Part shown: in pieces, positions 49,499-61,330 of the stretch | How the letters are laid out: every line of letters starts with the position of its first letter | How positions within the stretch are numbered: position 1 is the first letter of the stretch | Source of the DNA: Paramecium pentaurelia | Lineage: Eukaryota > Ciliophora > Oligohymenophorea > Peniculida > Parameciidae | NCBI GenBank assembly: GCA_905183005.1 | Contig: CAJJDO010000046.1 | Location: 386,255-450,254, forward strand | Reading direction: 5' to 3' | Length of the DNA: 64,000 nt | The notes under the pieces: model-generated | What the model was told of the DNA's origin: nothing | Databases searched by the model: none | The model's input: only the letters and a program-made list of their open reading frames with translations | Translations under genes and position numbers: made by a program

Positions 49499-50378
49499 TC
49501 AAAATTCAGGCATATAAAACCCTATCAATAGACTAATTAAGGCTATTACAAATAATTAAAACATAGTAAATTTAACTTAGTCATCCTTCTCCTCTTCAAA
49601 TGGTATATTTTATTTGGCTTTTAAAAGAACTATCTATTTGTTCAATTCTCTAGTTTCATTTATTAGAACTTATTATAGATCTTAAAGAGAGCAAATATTT
49701 TATTCCATTTAAAAGTTTTGAGACATCTGCAAAGAATCTTTTTATTTTCGTTAACTTATCATTGATTTCATAAAAGTAGAAACAGGAATACTATTTCCAT
49801 TTTAGATTTATGAGATATTGGATGTAAACATAAGGATTCTTCTATCACTTGGTAAAGTAATCTTTATTCACTATTAGTACTTTTAAGGTAATACTTAAGA
49901 GACTGTTTCAGATTAAATAAAATTTGATACTTGGAGGAAGATCGAAGGAAGATCTTTAATCTAATCTTTGAGTATTTTAAATTAATCCAATATTTCATAT
50001 TAGTCATTAATTTCTTATGGTTTATCAATATTCATTGAGATTATCTTGACTTTAACAGTCTCTAAAATATAAAATAGTAAATACTATCGAAAATAGTCTC
50101 TTTTGCAATCAATTTGATTGTTTTACTTTCTTCTGCCTTTAATATTCCTACAAAGGGATAGGATTTAATTTGTTCTGCAGCTGAAGACATAACTTTGAAT
50201 GCAAGACTTCTAAAAAGCATTTATTAGAAATTTACTGATTATTTTGGGATGGATTTTTAATTTTAATATGAGAGATCCAAATTTTATCATTATTTGATAA
50301 AGTTTTGTATTTGAAACTTAAGACTGGATTTTGTGCATGAGGATGCTCCAAGATTAAATAAGGTTTTTGATCATACAT
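49499..50378 (-). CDS. VAP-type MSP-domain protein, tail-anchored
   Basis: Four exons (introns 50210-50235, 50062-50084, 49862-49894; 26, 23, 33 nt) give 265 residues. The N-terminal half has the immunoglobulin-like MSP fold: LSFKYKTLSNNDKIWISHIK, IKNPSQNNQSLAFKV and FVGILKAEESKTIKLIAKE. A coiled segment follows (LQDLQQVLINETRELNKQIV), and the protein ends with one hydrophobic helix (FTMFQLFVIALISLLIGFY). This is the layout of VAP proteins, which sit in the ER membrane and recruit FFAT-motif partners at contact sites. The conserved basic FFAT-binding face is only partly evident. The 33-nt intron contains an in-frame TGA, so retention would truncate the protein. Confidence 0.85.
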
Positions 50379-51206
50379 AATATAAAATAATTTATTTAAT
50401 TATGTCTAACACCATATGCGATATAGATTTTACATTAACTAGGAAGTTTAAAATTTGATTTTAAGCAAATAATTACCTCTCTTATAATCATCTAATAATA
50501 TTAAATCAATAACTTCTCTATCTATAAAAATTAGAAATAATAGATATAAAATATCAATCCTAAAAGATAACGGTATAATCTTTATAAAAAATATAAGAGC
50601 AATGTGAAGATAATAATATGAATTTTTTTATTTTTTAAATGTATTATTTACTAGTATTAAGAATAAATTAACTAAGTTTCCATTTTCATTTAATAATATC
50701 AAAAATGAATCAAAATAAACCCCTAAAATTTCAAGTGATATCAAATGTTAATTTCATCAAATATCACCTAAGTTTTTAATTGGCTCTATTAAATTTATGG
50801 GTTAATTGATGATATTAAGGAATTGTGGACTTTAATTTTAAAATATTTATGAATAAGAATTTTAGTCTAAGTCTTTAGATTTTTAGATTTCACTTAATTT
50901 TTAGATAATTTTTTATAGATTAAATTAGTTTTGAGTATTATAATTTTGCAGTATTTATAACATTAATAAAAATATCTTTCAGTTAATTTAAAATAAGGAT
51001 TCAGTATAGTGTATAGAATTTGAAGATATTAGGTTAGAATTTAGAATTTCTTTTATATTTAATATAAATGAGGATTCTTTTAGAATTATAGTGAAATTGA
51101 AATTGAATACAAAAGATTATTGTTATATAAAGCTATAGAAAATATGTAAATTTAATATAAATAATAAAGTAATATATTATTATTATCTATATTATTTTAA
51201 ATTGTG
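50379..51206. other. spacer with one doubtful ORF
   Basis: About 830 bases, mostly A/T. It contains the weak two-exon ORF at 50705-50934 listed separately. The rest shows nothing recognisable. Confidence 0.45.
50705..50934 (+). CDS. doubtful short ORF
   Basis: MNQNKPLKFQVISN, a 26-nt GTT...AAG intron (50747-50772), then FLIGSIKFMGQ and a Gln/Phe-rich end to a TGA at 50932-50934 (67 residues). It depends on a non-canonical intron and has no recognised family. Confidence 0.25.
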
Positions 51207-53070
51207 ATGTCAGATAATCTTTAAGTGAAATATAGAAGAAGAAATTCACCTTAAGAAGGCGAATAGGATTTTACTTAAAGACAAGAAAATAAATATAATA
51301 AAATTCAAAGGTATATAATTATGAGTAAAAAGAAATGATTTGTAAGCTTATGTTTAATAACCGAAAATCAAACGTAATAGAGATGATTAGATAGAAGATC
51401 CTTAAGAAGATGATGATGAGAATTAATCTGATAAATTTGGTGGCTTCGTATTCACAAAAACCAAAAGTATGCTTTTTCTATTATTTAATTAGATGAACCC
51501 AAAAAATAATACATCTATGAGCCAAAAAAATAATAGCCATCTTAATAAGAAAAGAAAGAATATTAACCAAAAAAAGATTAACAACCTAAGAAAAAGCCTG
51601 AAAAGAAAAGCAATAAGTTTTAGCAATAATCATAACAATAGTACAAATATATTGTAATAAATTAGAAAAGAAATATCTATCTAATAATTAGGTGAATTAG
51701 AAAAACTACAATAACATCTAATTAATTGTGGCATTTCTATTACTTAGGATTAGGAAAATAGTCATTCTGATCTTGTCCTACCTCCTGATTTTAATAAACC
51801 ATTATCAATTCCAAGTAAACCAATAGTAGCACCTCCTCCAGGTTTAGTAGATAAAGATAAATCTTCTGATTTTGTTGACATCTTAAATCAATTATAAGAT
51901 AATGATTCAGATGGCTAAATGAATTATGATTAACATTTTTCATCTTCAGTTCTTACTAGAGGAGCCTTTCCTATTTAGACATAAACATCAAATTAATTTA
52001 ATAATTAAAAACCTATCCCTAACAATAATCAAAATTTTCCAAATAATTCTAATGATTAGAAAAATAAGGAAAAAAAGAAAAAAAATAAGAAGAAAAAACC
52101 TAAAAATAATAAAAATTAATTGGATATGCCTATGATGAATAATTAACCAGACTTTATGAATTAAAATTCTGCTGAAATCTTTGATCCATTTAAAGTTGCT
52201 CCATTTTCATTTCCTTAATAATAAATGGGTAGAAATAATTTACCTGATCCTCTCAATATTTCAGGACCAACATTCACAACTCCTTTAGGATTTGCACCTC
52301 CTGGAATGATGGGTTTGGGTCCATAAATTGCTCCATTTAATTCTAATCTTTTAGGAGCACCATAATCTTTAGGATTTCCTCCTGGTCCTTCTTTGGGTAT
52401 GGATCCTTTAGAACCAACATTTCCAATGGGACCCAATATAGGACCTATGAGAATGAATCAAATGATGCCTCCAAAATATAATTAGATGCCAAATATGGCT
52501 CAAATGCCTATGCCTATGTAAATGGCACCTCCTCCTTAAATGAAAAAGTAATCTAATAAAAATCATATGATGATGCAATCTCCTCCCAATTAATTTGATG
52601 GTTAGGTATTTTGTCCTCCTATGATGCCTCCACCCATGGGTAATCATTTTTCAGATTTTCCTCCAACAATGCCTATGGGATAATAGTTCCCTCCTAATTT
52701 AATGAATTCTGGACCTATTTTAGGAATGCCTCCAATGATGCCATTTGGTGATGATTTTGATTAAAATTGGATGCCAAATGATGGGATGATATAAATGCCT
52801 AATTAGATGTAAGTATTTTCTAATTAAAACTTCTAAAATCTATCCTAAATCTAACATCCAGATTCATATATGTAAGAATCTGAAAATTATATGTCTTAAA
52901 CTAAAAAGATGAATGAAATAAAAAATGGAAATGGTAATAATATTGATCAAATCAATTAATAATTTTAAAATACTGATGGCTAACCAAAATAAAGAAAGTA
53001 ATTATTTATCCATTTATTTTTTAGAAAATTAAACTTAAATTCTAAACCATTTTATCCAGTAAATCCTTGA
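51207..53070 (+). CDS. Pro/Met/Asn/Gln-rich low-complexity protein
   Basis: Five exons (introns 51311-51332, 51467-51492, 51641-51665, 52998-53024) leave 1764 nt, 587 residues. The N-terminal part is charged (KYRRRNSPQEGEQDFTQRQ; EDPQEDDDENQSDKFGGFVF). A Lys block (KEKKKNKKKKPKNNK) sits mid-protein. The C-terminal half is a prion-like stretch of Pro, Met, Gly, Asn and Gln (PPGMMGLGPQIAPFNSNLLG; MPNMAQMPMPMQMAPPPQ). Such composition is common in RNA-granule and mRNA-decay proteins, but I see no folded domain to support a specific role. The PPPG and LPPDF motifs could bind other proteins. Confidence 0.8.
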
Positions 53071-53157
53071 CTGCAAGAATCCCTATTGTTTAATAAATAT
53101 ATATATAAATTAATATTATTAAAACTTTTTATTTAGAACTATAGAAATATTTATATA

Positions 53158-53943
53158 ATGGAAGATCCCAGTTCAATTAGAGAGATTGTAACTGTTTTTG
53201 AAATTTGAATAGTCCCAATAAAAGGTTGAATAAACAAAGAAAAAGATCCAAGAGTTATAAGACTATTTAGCTTAATAATTAGTAGAATACGAAAAAGAAT
53301 AGGAGAAAAAAAAAATATAAAAAATAAGAAATGATCTTGCTAAGAAACATCATAAAAATAGATTTTCAAGTTTTACAAATTCCTTGCATCGACCTTAATT
53401 TATAAATTAGATTAAGGAAAGGGATTTATTTGATAACAATTCTGTTTTTATTAATAAAGATGTTCCTTAATTAACAAATCTTTAAAAATCCTAATTGATA
53501 ACACCTGATAGAAACTAGAATCCATCATATAGTATTAAATTAAATAATATTAGTAATACATTAATTGGATAGACCAACAAATAAATAAAAGAGTGAATTT
53601 CCCCCTTTAAGAAAGAGATTTTTAAGTTAGAAGGAGATTAGTCGTATTGAATTTTGGGATAAGAATTTCAATCATTTATAGGAAATAGAATAGAAGGAAG
53701 TATATATTTATTAATAAAAAAAAATAGAAGAGTAGTCTTTTAATAGGAAAAATAAAGAAGTAACTTATAGAATAAAGGGAAGTTAATGTATTTAAACCTA
53801 CAGATTAATGCTTAAGATTATTTGATAATAAAGTATCTTTGATATCAGAGAATCCTATAACTCCAAGATAATTAAGTAGAATTTTAAGTTTACCAAAAAT
53901 TAAAGAAAAAAAAGTTTGGATGCCTAACAATAATTATTTTTGA
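53158..53943 (+). CDS. hypothetical coiled-coil/disordered protein
   Basis: Four exons (introns 53188-53212, 53532-53553, 53700-53727; 25, 22, 28 nt) give 236 residues. After a 10-residue first exon comes a coiled coil (QQKVEQTKKKIQELQDYLAQ), then a basic disordered part, a short segment SRIEFWDKNFNHLQEIEQ, and a C-terminus VSLISENPITPRQLSRILSL. The three introns together restore a single frame. No family recognised. It ends 13 bp from the convergent next gene. Confidence 0.75.
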
Positions 53944-53956
53944 GAAATGAATTTAA

Positions 53957-55696
53957 TCAATTTATTCTTTAAGTTGGACTATTTCTTCCTTACTAAATGA
54001 TATAGGATAATTTCTAATAAATTTCATTAATATTTATAATTTCTTCCTTATTTTTATTTTCTTCTTCTGATTCTTCTCTTTTTGGTAAAATAAATTTTAA
54101 TTATTTTACTTTATCTTCATTTTTTTAATATTTTATTTCTATTTTCTAATTATCTTTTAATAATACAGAAATTATTGATGAAGTTGGTATTCTCTTATAA
54201 TCTTTTGTTTATCCAGATTAATAATTTTCTAATAAAATTTACACAAAACATTTTGTAAGTTTATAAATGGAAAATTTAGATTTCTTTTTGGTCAAATAAG
54301 AAAAATAAAAATCAAAATAATCTATTCCAATTATTACTTCATTTTAATATCCATCATTCTCTAACTTAATAACTTTAAACTCTTTATAATTAAACATTGC
54401 AAGTTTTTTTTCTATCTATATATTTATATCAGTAAAAGATTAAGATACTAAAATAGAATCTTTGTTTCCTGATTAATTATATAATTCTCTTATACTTCCT
54501 GTTGTTGCATTATTAATATTGTCAAATTTAAATTATATTTATAACCAATGAATAGGTAATTAATTAATAGGGAATTGAAAATGTAAAGATTCTTTATAAT
54601 CAATATTAATACAAGGAAATTTCAAATTAAAATACCAATCATTTTTATTATATTTATTCCCAGATCTTCTTTGTAATTAATAATAAATATCTTCTAATGT
54701 TGAATTTAAATCAATATTTAAATGATAAAATATCACATTTTTTGTATCTTCAATTAATATAATTATAGAATTAGGAAATTGCTTTTTTGTTATTTCAATT
54801 GTATATAAATCTATTCCATATTTATTTTTATCTACTACTTCTAAAATTAAAACTTTATAAAATATTTTCTAAGCCAAATCTAAATCAATCTTTCTACTTG
54901 ATAATGAATTTCCTTCTTCTATTACATAAGGATATTATTAATAACATTCTGTTTAATCCTCTATTATACTATTTATTTAAGAATTTGAAAAATCAAAATA
55001 ATCATCAAAACTAGTTAATTGATAAGCTAAAGAAAAATTAGAGTATTTTAGTAAATTTTAATCAAAATTTTATGTTCTTTTAAATTCTTAAATTGCTAAA
55101 ACAATTAATTCACAAACCAATATATTTTCATCAACTACTATAGTTTTACTATAATCTGAATTAAAATATTTGATCTAAACTTCTTTATAACCATACTTAA
55201 AATTGTTTTTCAAAATAGGTGTAATAAGTGATCTTTTGAAAGAAATCATAGAAAGAGTTCTAACACTTCTTTTATTAATTCTATAACGTTTGAGTTTCTC
55301 ATTTTCTGATATTAATTAAGTAAAAGATTTATTATGTGTTCTAAAAGAAGTATTACTTCTCTTTAAAATAGGTTTTTAAGGATATTCTTCTTATATTTCT
55401 TTTTAATCATCATTAATCTTTTGAATATTATCATATTCTATGATTTCACTCCAACTACTTTGATTATTTGTTCTTATTAATCTATTAAGATTGATATTTA
55501 AATCAAAATCCTAGCTGTTTTTAATAATTTTAGTAACGTTTGAACTCTATTCTTGTTCATAGCATTGTCTATAAAGGTTCTCAAAATCATTCCAATTAAT
55601 GTCTAGATTCTCTTTTTAACTAGAATAGAGTGGTATTTTTGGTTCTTTTTACCATTTGATTGGTTGTTCACATATTTTTAGATAAAAATTATCCAT
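53957..55696 (-). CDS. tandem paralogue A, possible Sin1/AVO1-like protein
   Basis: Uninterrupted frame of 580 codons, ATG 55696 to TGA 53959-53957, 579 residues. A basic Ser/Thr-rich N-terminal region (RSNTSFRTHNKSF) precedes a conserved block: YKEVQIKYFNSDYSKTIVVD, ENILVCELIVLAIQEFKR, FSLAYQL. Near the C-terminus a PH-like stretch reads YKEFKVIKLENDGYQNEVII then GIDYFDFYF. The order (CRIM-like, ubiquitin-like, PH-like) recalls Sin1/AVO1, the TORC2 subunit, but this is judged from pattern shape and needs a profile search. The C-terminus is acidic (KREESEEENKNKEE). The gene downstream in transcription converges at 13 bp; the paralogue lies 26 bp upstream. Confidence 0.7.
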
Positions 55697-55722
55697 AATA
55701 ATAATATTTATATTAATTGAAA

Positions 55723-57551
55723 TCACTTTTATGTTTCATATATTCCTAAATGATTCTTTCTAATTCCTAATAATTTATCTAATTTTTAATAAATTTCAAG
55801 AAATTATTTATTTAATTTAGCTTATGTACTTTTATCATTACTTTATTCTGGAATAAAGCATAATTATTTAAAATTACGAGCATTATTCTTGTATGTAAAA
55901 TAAAATTTATTTTATTTTTTATCTAAAGAACTTTCTTTAATTGCCTTTATTTTAATAATTTTCTCTGATTTCTTATGATTCTTGAACATATCTACAATAT
56001 AATTTGTTATATACTAGAACAAAGAATAATTTTAAGATAAGTTATTCTATTGATTGATATAGATTATTCGAATGTCAAAATAATCAATTCCTATTATTAC
56101 TTAATATTGTTCATCCTTTTTTAATTGCATCAATGCATACTCTTGGTAAGAATATATGGAAGATAAATAATGTTTAGATTCCATTTTACATTAGCATTCT
56201 TATGGATTATAAGACAAAAGTCCATCTTCAATATAATTAGGTTATTTGAAATTTGAAAATTTATTACTAATATCTATAAGATCAGTAGTCTAAGTTTCTA
56301 TTGAATATTTTTTTTCTAAAACTAACCAATGTATTGGTAATTCTTTGATTGGAGTATTCAAAGATAATGGACTAATATCTGTATGTATACAAGGATATTT
56401 TAATCTTAAATAATAATCATTATAAGATCTTTTATTTGTTGGACCATTGTTTATTGAATCAAAAACATTTTCTAATGTTGATGTATTAAGACATTTAATT
56501 TATTAATTAGATTAAGTTTAAACATCTTCAACCATTAATATGATGTATTAAGGATATAATTCATAATCCTTTTTTAGAGTTAATAAATCTATTCCAAATT
56601 GCAATTAAAATGTTGAATTGACAACAATATCAACTTATTTACAACTTAAAGTAGCTGGATAATCAATAGTTATTGTTCTATCTTCAATATCTGCAAAAGA
56701 ATACTCAACCTAGGATGTAATTGCTCTCTTTATAATAAATATTCTTATCATACTTCATCGCAACTGACTCTTCTAGCAGCAATATTATCATCATCTTTTT
56801 CAATATAACTTTTAGTACGTTATATAGGTTTTCTAAATTTATCTTCATCCATTTCCATTTAATCTTCTAAAGTTTCCAATTAATAGGCTAGAGTATAATT
56901 CTTGTATTCATAAAGATTTTAATCAAACCTTCTTTCGAGACTATATTCTTTTAATGCAAGTACTATAAATTCAATAGCTGTCATTTCTTTTTCAATAAAT
57001 AATACTTTTGAAAGATTGGTTCTAAAATATTTAACTTAAATAGTGCGTAGATGTTATTTTCCAATTTAATTTATGTTGGAAGTAATTATTGATTTTTATT
57101 TTCTTATTTGTTCAAAATTATTAACTATAGCTTAATTAGCTCTCTTTAAAAATAATTTAGATCTATGTTATTTTGCAAAATGACCAAAATCTTTTTTAAA
57201 AGCAGTTTAACTTCTTTTCATGGTTCTCTTTAATTATTAATAATCTAGCTAATTGTTTTATTAAATTTACTGATCAATTTGCTTAATTTAAACTTGATTA
57301 TGATAATTTTCATTAGATTATTGTGAACTTTATTGAGAATCTTAAATTGAACCTCTTCTTAAGAATAATTGTGTTTACATTCGCTTCTGTTTAGTTATAT
57401 CTAATTCTTCGTCAGATTCTTCTATGTTAATAAAAGATAGAGTTTCAGTTTAAATAAGTTATAATTATTCCAATATTTCAATTTTATATTAGTGTGTTGA
57501 TTCATTACTTTGACTAAGGGTATCTTGAATATCAAATTGATAATTTTCCAT
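55723..57551 (-). CDS. tandem paralogue B, possible Sin1/AVO1-like protein
   Basis: Two exons around a 26-nt intron (56728-56753) give 600 residues. It aligns with its neighbour over most of its length: VKYFRTNLSKVLFIEKEM, TAIEFIVLALKEYSLERRFD and QNLYEYKNYTLAYQLETL parallel the other copy's IKYFNSDYSKTIVVDENI and QNLLKYSNFSLAYQL. Both also share LRLKYPCIHTDISPLSLNTP/LKFPCINIDYKE, LPIHWL, and YQEYALMQLKKDEQYQVIIG followed by IDYFDI. Identity looks low to moderate, so the duplication is old. The copies differ in intron content and N-terminal head (QLFLRRGSIQDSQQSSQQSN here). Function is inferred only by resemblance to Sin1. Confidence 0.7.
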
Positions 57552-57601
57552 AAAATAGAAAATTTAATTGATTTTTATTATTTAATTTTGAATAAAAGAA
57601 A

Positions 57602-58165
57602 ATGGATAAATTGTAATAATTAATACAATAACTTTTCTCTCTTTTAGATGTGAATTTCTTTCTTTCAAGAGAATTTAATAAAATATTTTCAACTCATAAT
57701 AATGTAGAACAAATGGCTTAAGATAAATAATATAAAGAATTAGCATCTAAATTAATTGAATTCATATTATCTATTCATAAATCTAATTAACCTTCTTTAT
57801 TATAAGAAAAAATTGCATAAACTCATAGATTAATTAACAATTATCAATCTTAAGTTATACTTTAATAACAAAAAGAAATACCTTAATTAAATAATTTGAC
57901 TTAAAAATAACTAACTACAGAAAGTTTTAAGAGTAATTCTATAACTCCAAGAGAATAATAATCAAATAATAGAAAAACTACTAAAAATTAATCACTAACC
58001 GATAAACGATAAATTTAATAACAAATTACCAGTTAAAAAAATTAGAAGGGAATCTAAAATAGTGATTCTTAATAAAGGTTATTTGTTGAACATATACCTA
58101 AAATGGGAAGATCCTTAATTAAAGATGATTAATAACGAAATTTTAACATCATAACAGGAGTTTGA
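57602..58165 (+). CDS. Gln/Asn-rich hypothetical protein
   Basis: Single exon, 187 residues, ATG 57602 to TGA 58163-58165. The first 90 residues are helical (LFSLLDVNFFLSREFNKIFS; QYKELASKLIEFILSIHKS). The rest is disordered with Gln runs and basic residues (TPREQQSNNRKTTKNQSLTD). About one residue in five is Gln, almost all coded by TAA/TAG. No family recognised. It is divergent from paralogue B with a 50-bp gap. Confidence 0.7.
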
Positions 58166-58210
58166 TTAAAATTTTAAATATATATATATATATTTTATTT
58201 TTTTTACATT

Positions 58211-59764
58211 TCATAATGTGATTGTTTTTCCATCTGTTATAATACCCCAACCAATTAATCTAAATTTATTACTTAATCTTCTACTAAATGCCACTTTCTC
58301 TTACAAACCAGTACAAACTGGATTATTAAGAGCAACTCTCATTATTTTCTAATAAATATATATATTTATTTTACATCTTCTCTAACTTCAATGACTCTTC
58401 CTGGTGTTTCATTTGATAAGACATTAAATTTTAACATTTCATCTTATTAAATCTTTGCAATCTTTTGAGTTTTTCCATCTTGTTATTAAGCACCAACAAC
58501 TGAGACCATCAAATAATAATTGATCTAAATTATTATTTTTTCATACTTCTAATTCTCTATAGAGTTCAGGTAATTATTTTGGGAATCCCAATACACAACC
58601 AACAAGATTATCATTACGAGTTAAAGATGGATCAATTAATAATCCAACACCAATAAGTCCTCCTGGAACAGCATAGACTAATTCATTTTATTCAGCAAAT
58701 AGAGTAACAACTCTTGTAGTAATAGGATGCCATGTTGTTTAATTTCCATTTTTAGATTATCTACCTGGTCTTATTTCAACTTCATCTCCAACTGAAAGAA
58801 TTCCTTATAGGATTGAACCTCCTACTACACCTCCATGTAAATTTTCAGGTTTTTCACCAGGTTTATTAACATCAAAGGATCTATAATAATAATTATCATT
58901 TTATTATGATTACCTAATAATAATCATTTTTGGTGGTACTTGCAATTATCTATCTGGAATAGGGAAAAAATTGCAAATTTGTTATAGAACACAATCTATA
59001 TTGTATTTCAATTAAGCGGATACTGGTATAATTGGTGAATCTTCTGCAATGGTTCCTTTAATAAATCTTGTAATTTCTTCATAATTTCTAAGAGCAGCCT
59101 TACTTCACTATTAATGAAATTACCTGTTGATCTCTAAAAATAATATCAACTTTATTTTGGATGACTATAACATATTTTAATTTTGTGATGACTAAGGCAA
59201 CCAAATGTTCTTAAGTTTAAGGTTGAGGACAAGGCATATTGGCAGCTACAATAAGTAATGCACAATCCATAACAGCAGCACCAGTTAACATTGTAGACAT
59301 TAGAATATCATGTCCTGGACAATCAACAAAAGATATATGTCTAACCAAAGTCATCACTTCTTTGCATATATCGCATTAAGCATTGTCTTCCTTCTCACTT
59401 GAAAATGATTAATAGCATTGAGGTTCAGGACATTTTGGACATTTAAAGATTTTTGCATTAGCATAGCCCAATCTAATTGTAATATTTCTAACTCTCTCTT
59501 ATCTGAAACGCACAGTGCTTTAATGTATTACTATATCAAATACTTTATAGTAGATACAGATCTCACTAGAGTTGATTTTCCATGAGCTACATGTCCAATT
59601 GTACCCACATTGATTGTAGCCTATCTACTAATTACTTCCTGTGAATTAGGAGTTAGATTTGGTATTTGATCATAACTTTATTTCAAAAGATGTGGTTAGC
59701 GTTTCATCAATTAGTCAACTTCATTTTCTGTTAAACGTAGGGTTCCTTTTTAAAAAGTTTCCAT
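58211..59764 (-). CDS. EIF2S3: translation initiation factor eIF2 subunit gamma
   Basis: Six exons (introns of 26, 25, 33, 22 and 26 nt) leave 1422 nt, 473 residues, the normal eIF2-gamma size. The G motifs are TIGHVAHGKST (P-loop), DCPGHDILMSTMLTGAAVMD (G3) and IVIQNKVDII (G4), then IPVSAQLKYNID. The family-specific block VRFRQERVRNITIRLGYANA precedes a zinc knuckle with KCPKC and CDIC. The C-terminal beta-barrels include PGEKPENLHGGVVGGSIL, VGDEVEIRPGR and the ending RLIGWGIITDGKTITL. It forms the ternary complex with GTP and initiator Met-tRNA. All catalytic elements are intact. Confidence 0.96.
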
Positions 59765-60271
59765 GAATTAATTCTTTAATATTTAATAAAAATATTTATA
59801 CAAAATAAATCATTACTTCAATTTAAAGTTTTATTTAAATTTCACTCAAAATACTTATGGTTAATTCTAATCCCCATTAAATATTTATACCTAATTAATG
59901 AAAACTTCTTAAAATTAATTTAAATTAAATATTGTTTACTTATTTTTTTCACTTTGTCTTTTAAGAGTTGATGATAATTTTTAATTTACTTTCATAAATT
60001 TCTTTAAAATTTTTGTAAAATAAAAATAAGCATTTTTATTTATTAGTTTAAATTATTTTAGAATAGAAAATGAAAGATTAAAAAAAATAAATTAGGGATT
60101 ATTCTTTAATATTTATGATATAAATAAAATTAATAATATTGAATAATGATTTAATGTCATTTCTACATAAAATATTATTACTAAATATTAAGTTAGGTTT
60201 AAAACTCTAAATTAGCATTATTGATTAAATTTTAAATAGAAATTTTTTTTAATTTAATTTTTGAAGTAAAA
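59765..60271. other. intergenic, AT-rich
   Basis: About 500 bases between divergent genes, holding the eIF2-gamma promoter. Long A and T tracts only. Confidence 0.5.
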
Positions 60272-60980
60272 ATGTTTTCATAAGCTTTTAGAAGAGGTCA
60301 ATAACCTTTACAATAGTAACAATAACCTATGAATATTTCATTCCATAAGTATGTAGATATAGTTATTTAGTTAATTGTAAGCTCAACAAACAAAATCCTT
60401 TTCTTAAACTCAATATGAAAAGGAGAATATTAGCTAATTTCTTGGTTCAACAAAAAGATAAAATCTAAATGAATCGTTCTATTAAGAACAGCAAGTACCT
60501 CAAATATCAGAAGTTTATAGAATTTTAGAACAACTCCAATAAATGATGATCGTGAAATTCAATGACTTCTAAGTTGTTATTAATGATCAAGAAAAAGCGA
60601 TAAGACCATTGATTGAATAAAATACCTAATTGAATAACTAATTAAATAATGTTCTTTAATAAAGTGAGAAAATACTTTCACAACTCACAACTAATTTGGA
60701 GAAGAGTGAATAAATAAATAAAAGGAATTAAAAAAAGAAAAGTAATGATTGTTAAGAAGGTGATCTTGGAGCAGTTTAATAACTACTTAAGACTCTTGAT
60801 GATAGATTGAATAATTTATCAAATGAAGTAGAGTTGATAGCAGAAACAAACAATAGATTTTAAGTTCATGTGATGGAAATTGTCAATATAGATAAATTAG
60901 AACATCGTGAAAATATGTAAAGAGTATTACAAGAAATGGATAAAGCAAAAAGATCAATATCTAAAAAAATAAAACGTTGA
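60272..60980 (+). CDS. coiled-coil protein, function unknown
   Basis: Two exons around a 22-nt intron (60349-60370) give 228 residues. A Gln-rich head (FSQAFRRGQQPLQQQQQ) leads to a coiled coil beginning near VYRILEQLQQMMIVKFNDFQ and continuing through LLKTLDDRLNNLSNEVELIA to a basic end (DKAKRSISKKIKR). The intron removes an in-frame TGA. The size, Gln head and coiled coil recall small kinetochore, nucleoporin or vesicle-tether subunits, but no signature is present. Confidence 0.72.
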
Positions 60981-61330
60981 AATTTTATTATATATTGCTG
61001 ATTTATAATAAAATCATTTCTTTTCAGTAGAATTATTTTTGTAAAATACTCTATATTTTCAAATTATTATAATATCAATATGATATTGAATATTTAACAT
61101 AATAATGTAACTATTTATATTATATTTCTATAAATACTATATTTTATAATTGATATTTAAGAATTCTAATAAACTAGAATTATGGAAATTATAGGAAATT
61201 AGAATATAGGTAGCTAAGTTATTATTATTATTGATTATCTAAATATGATTGAATAAGATGAGATTTGAGATCTTCATTGATTTTGAAAGTAATAAGGTTA
61301 GTCAGTTGTTTATGAATTAATATATATTAA
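60981..61330. other. intergenic, AT-rich
   Basis: About 350 bases upstream of the VPS13 gene. Short AT repeats only. Confidence 0.5.

Noticed and set aside
52215..52647. Minus-strand Gly/Pro and His/Arg-rich frames resembling collagen or a His-rich protein
   Set aside because: They mirror the Pro/Met-rich exon on the plus strand; the composition comes from reading CCT/ATG repeats backwards.
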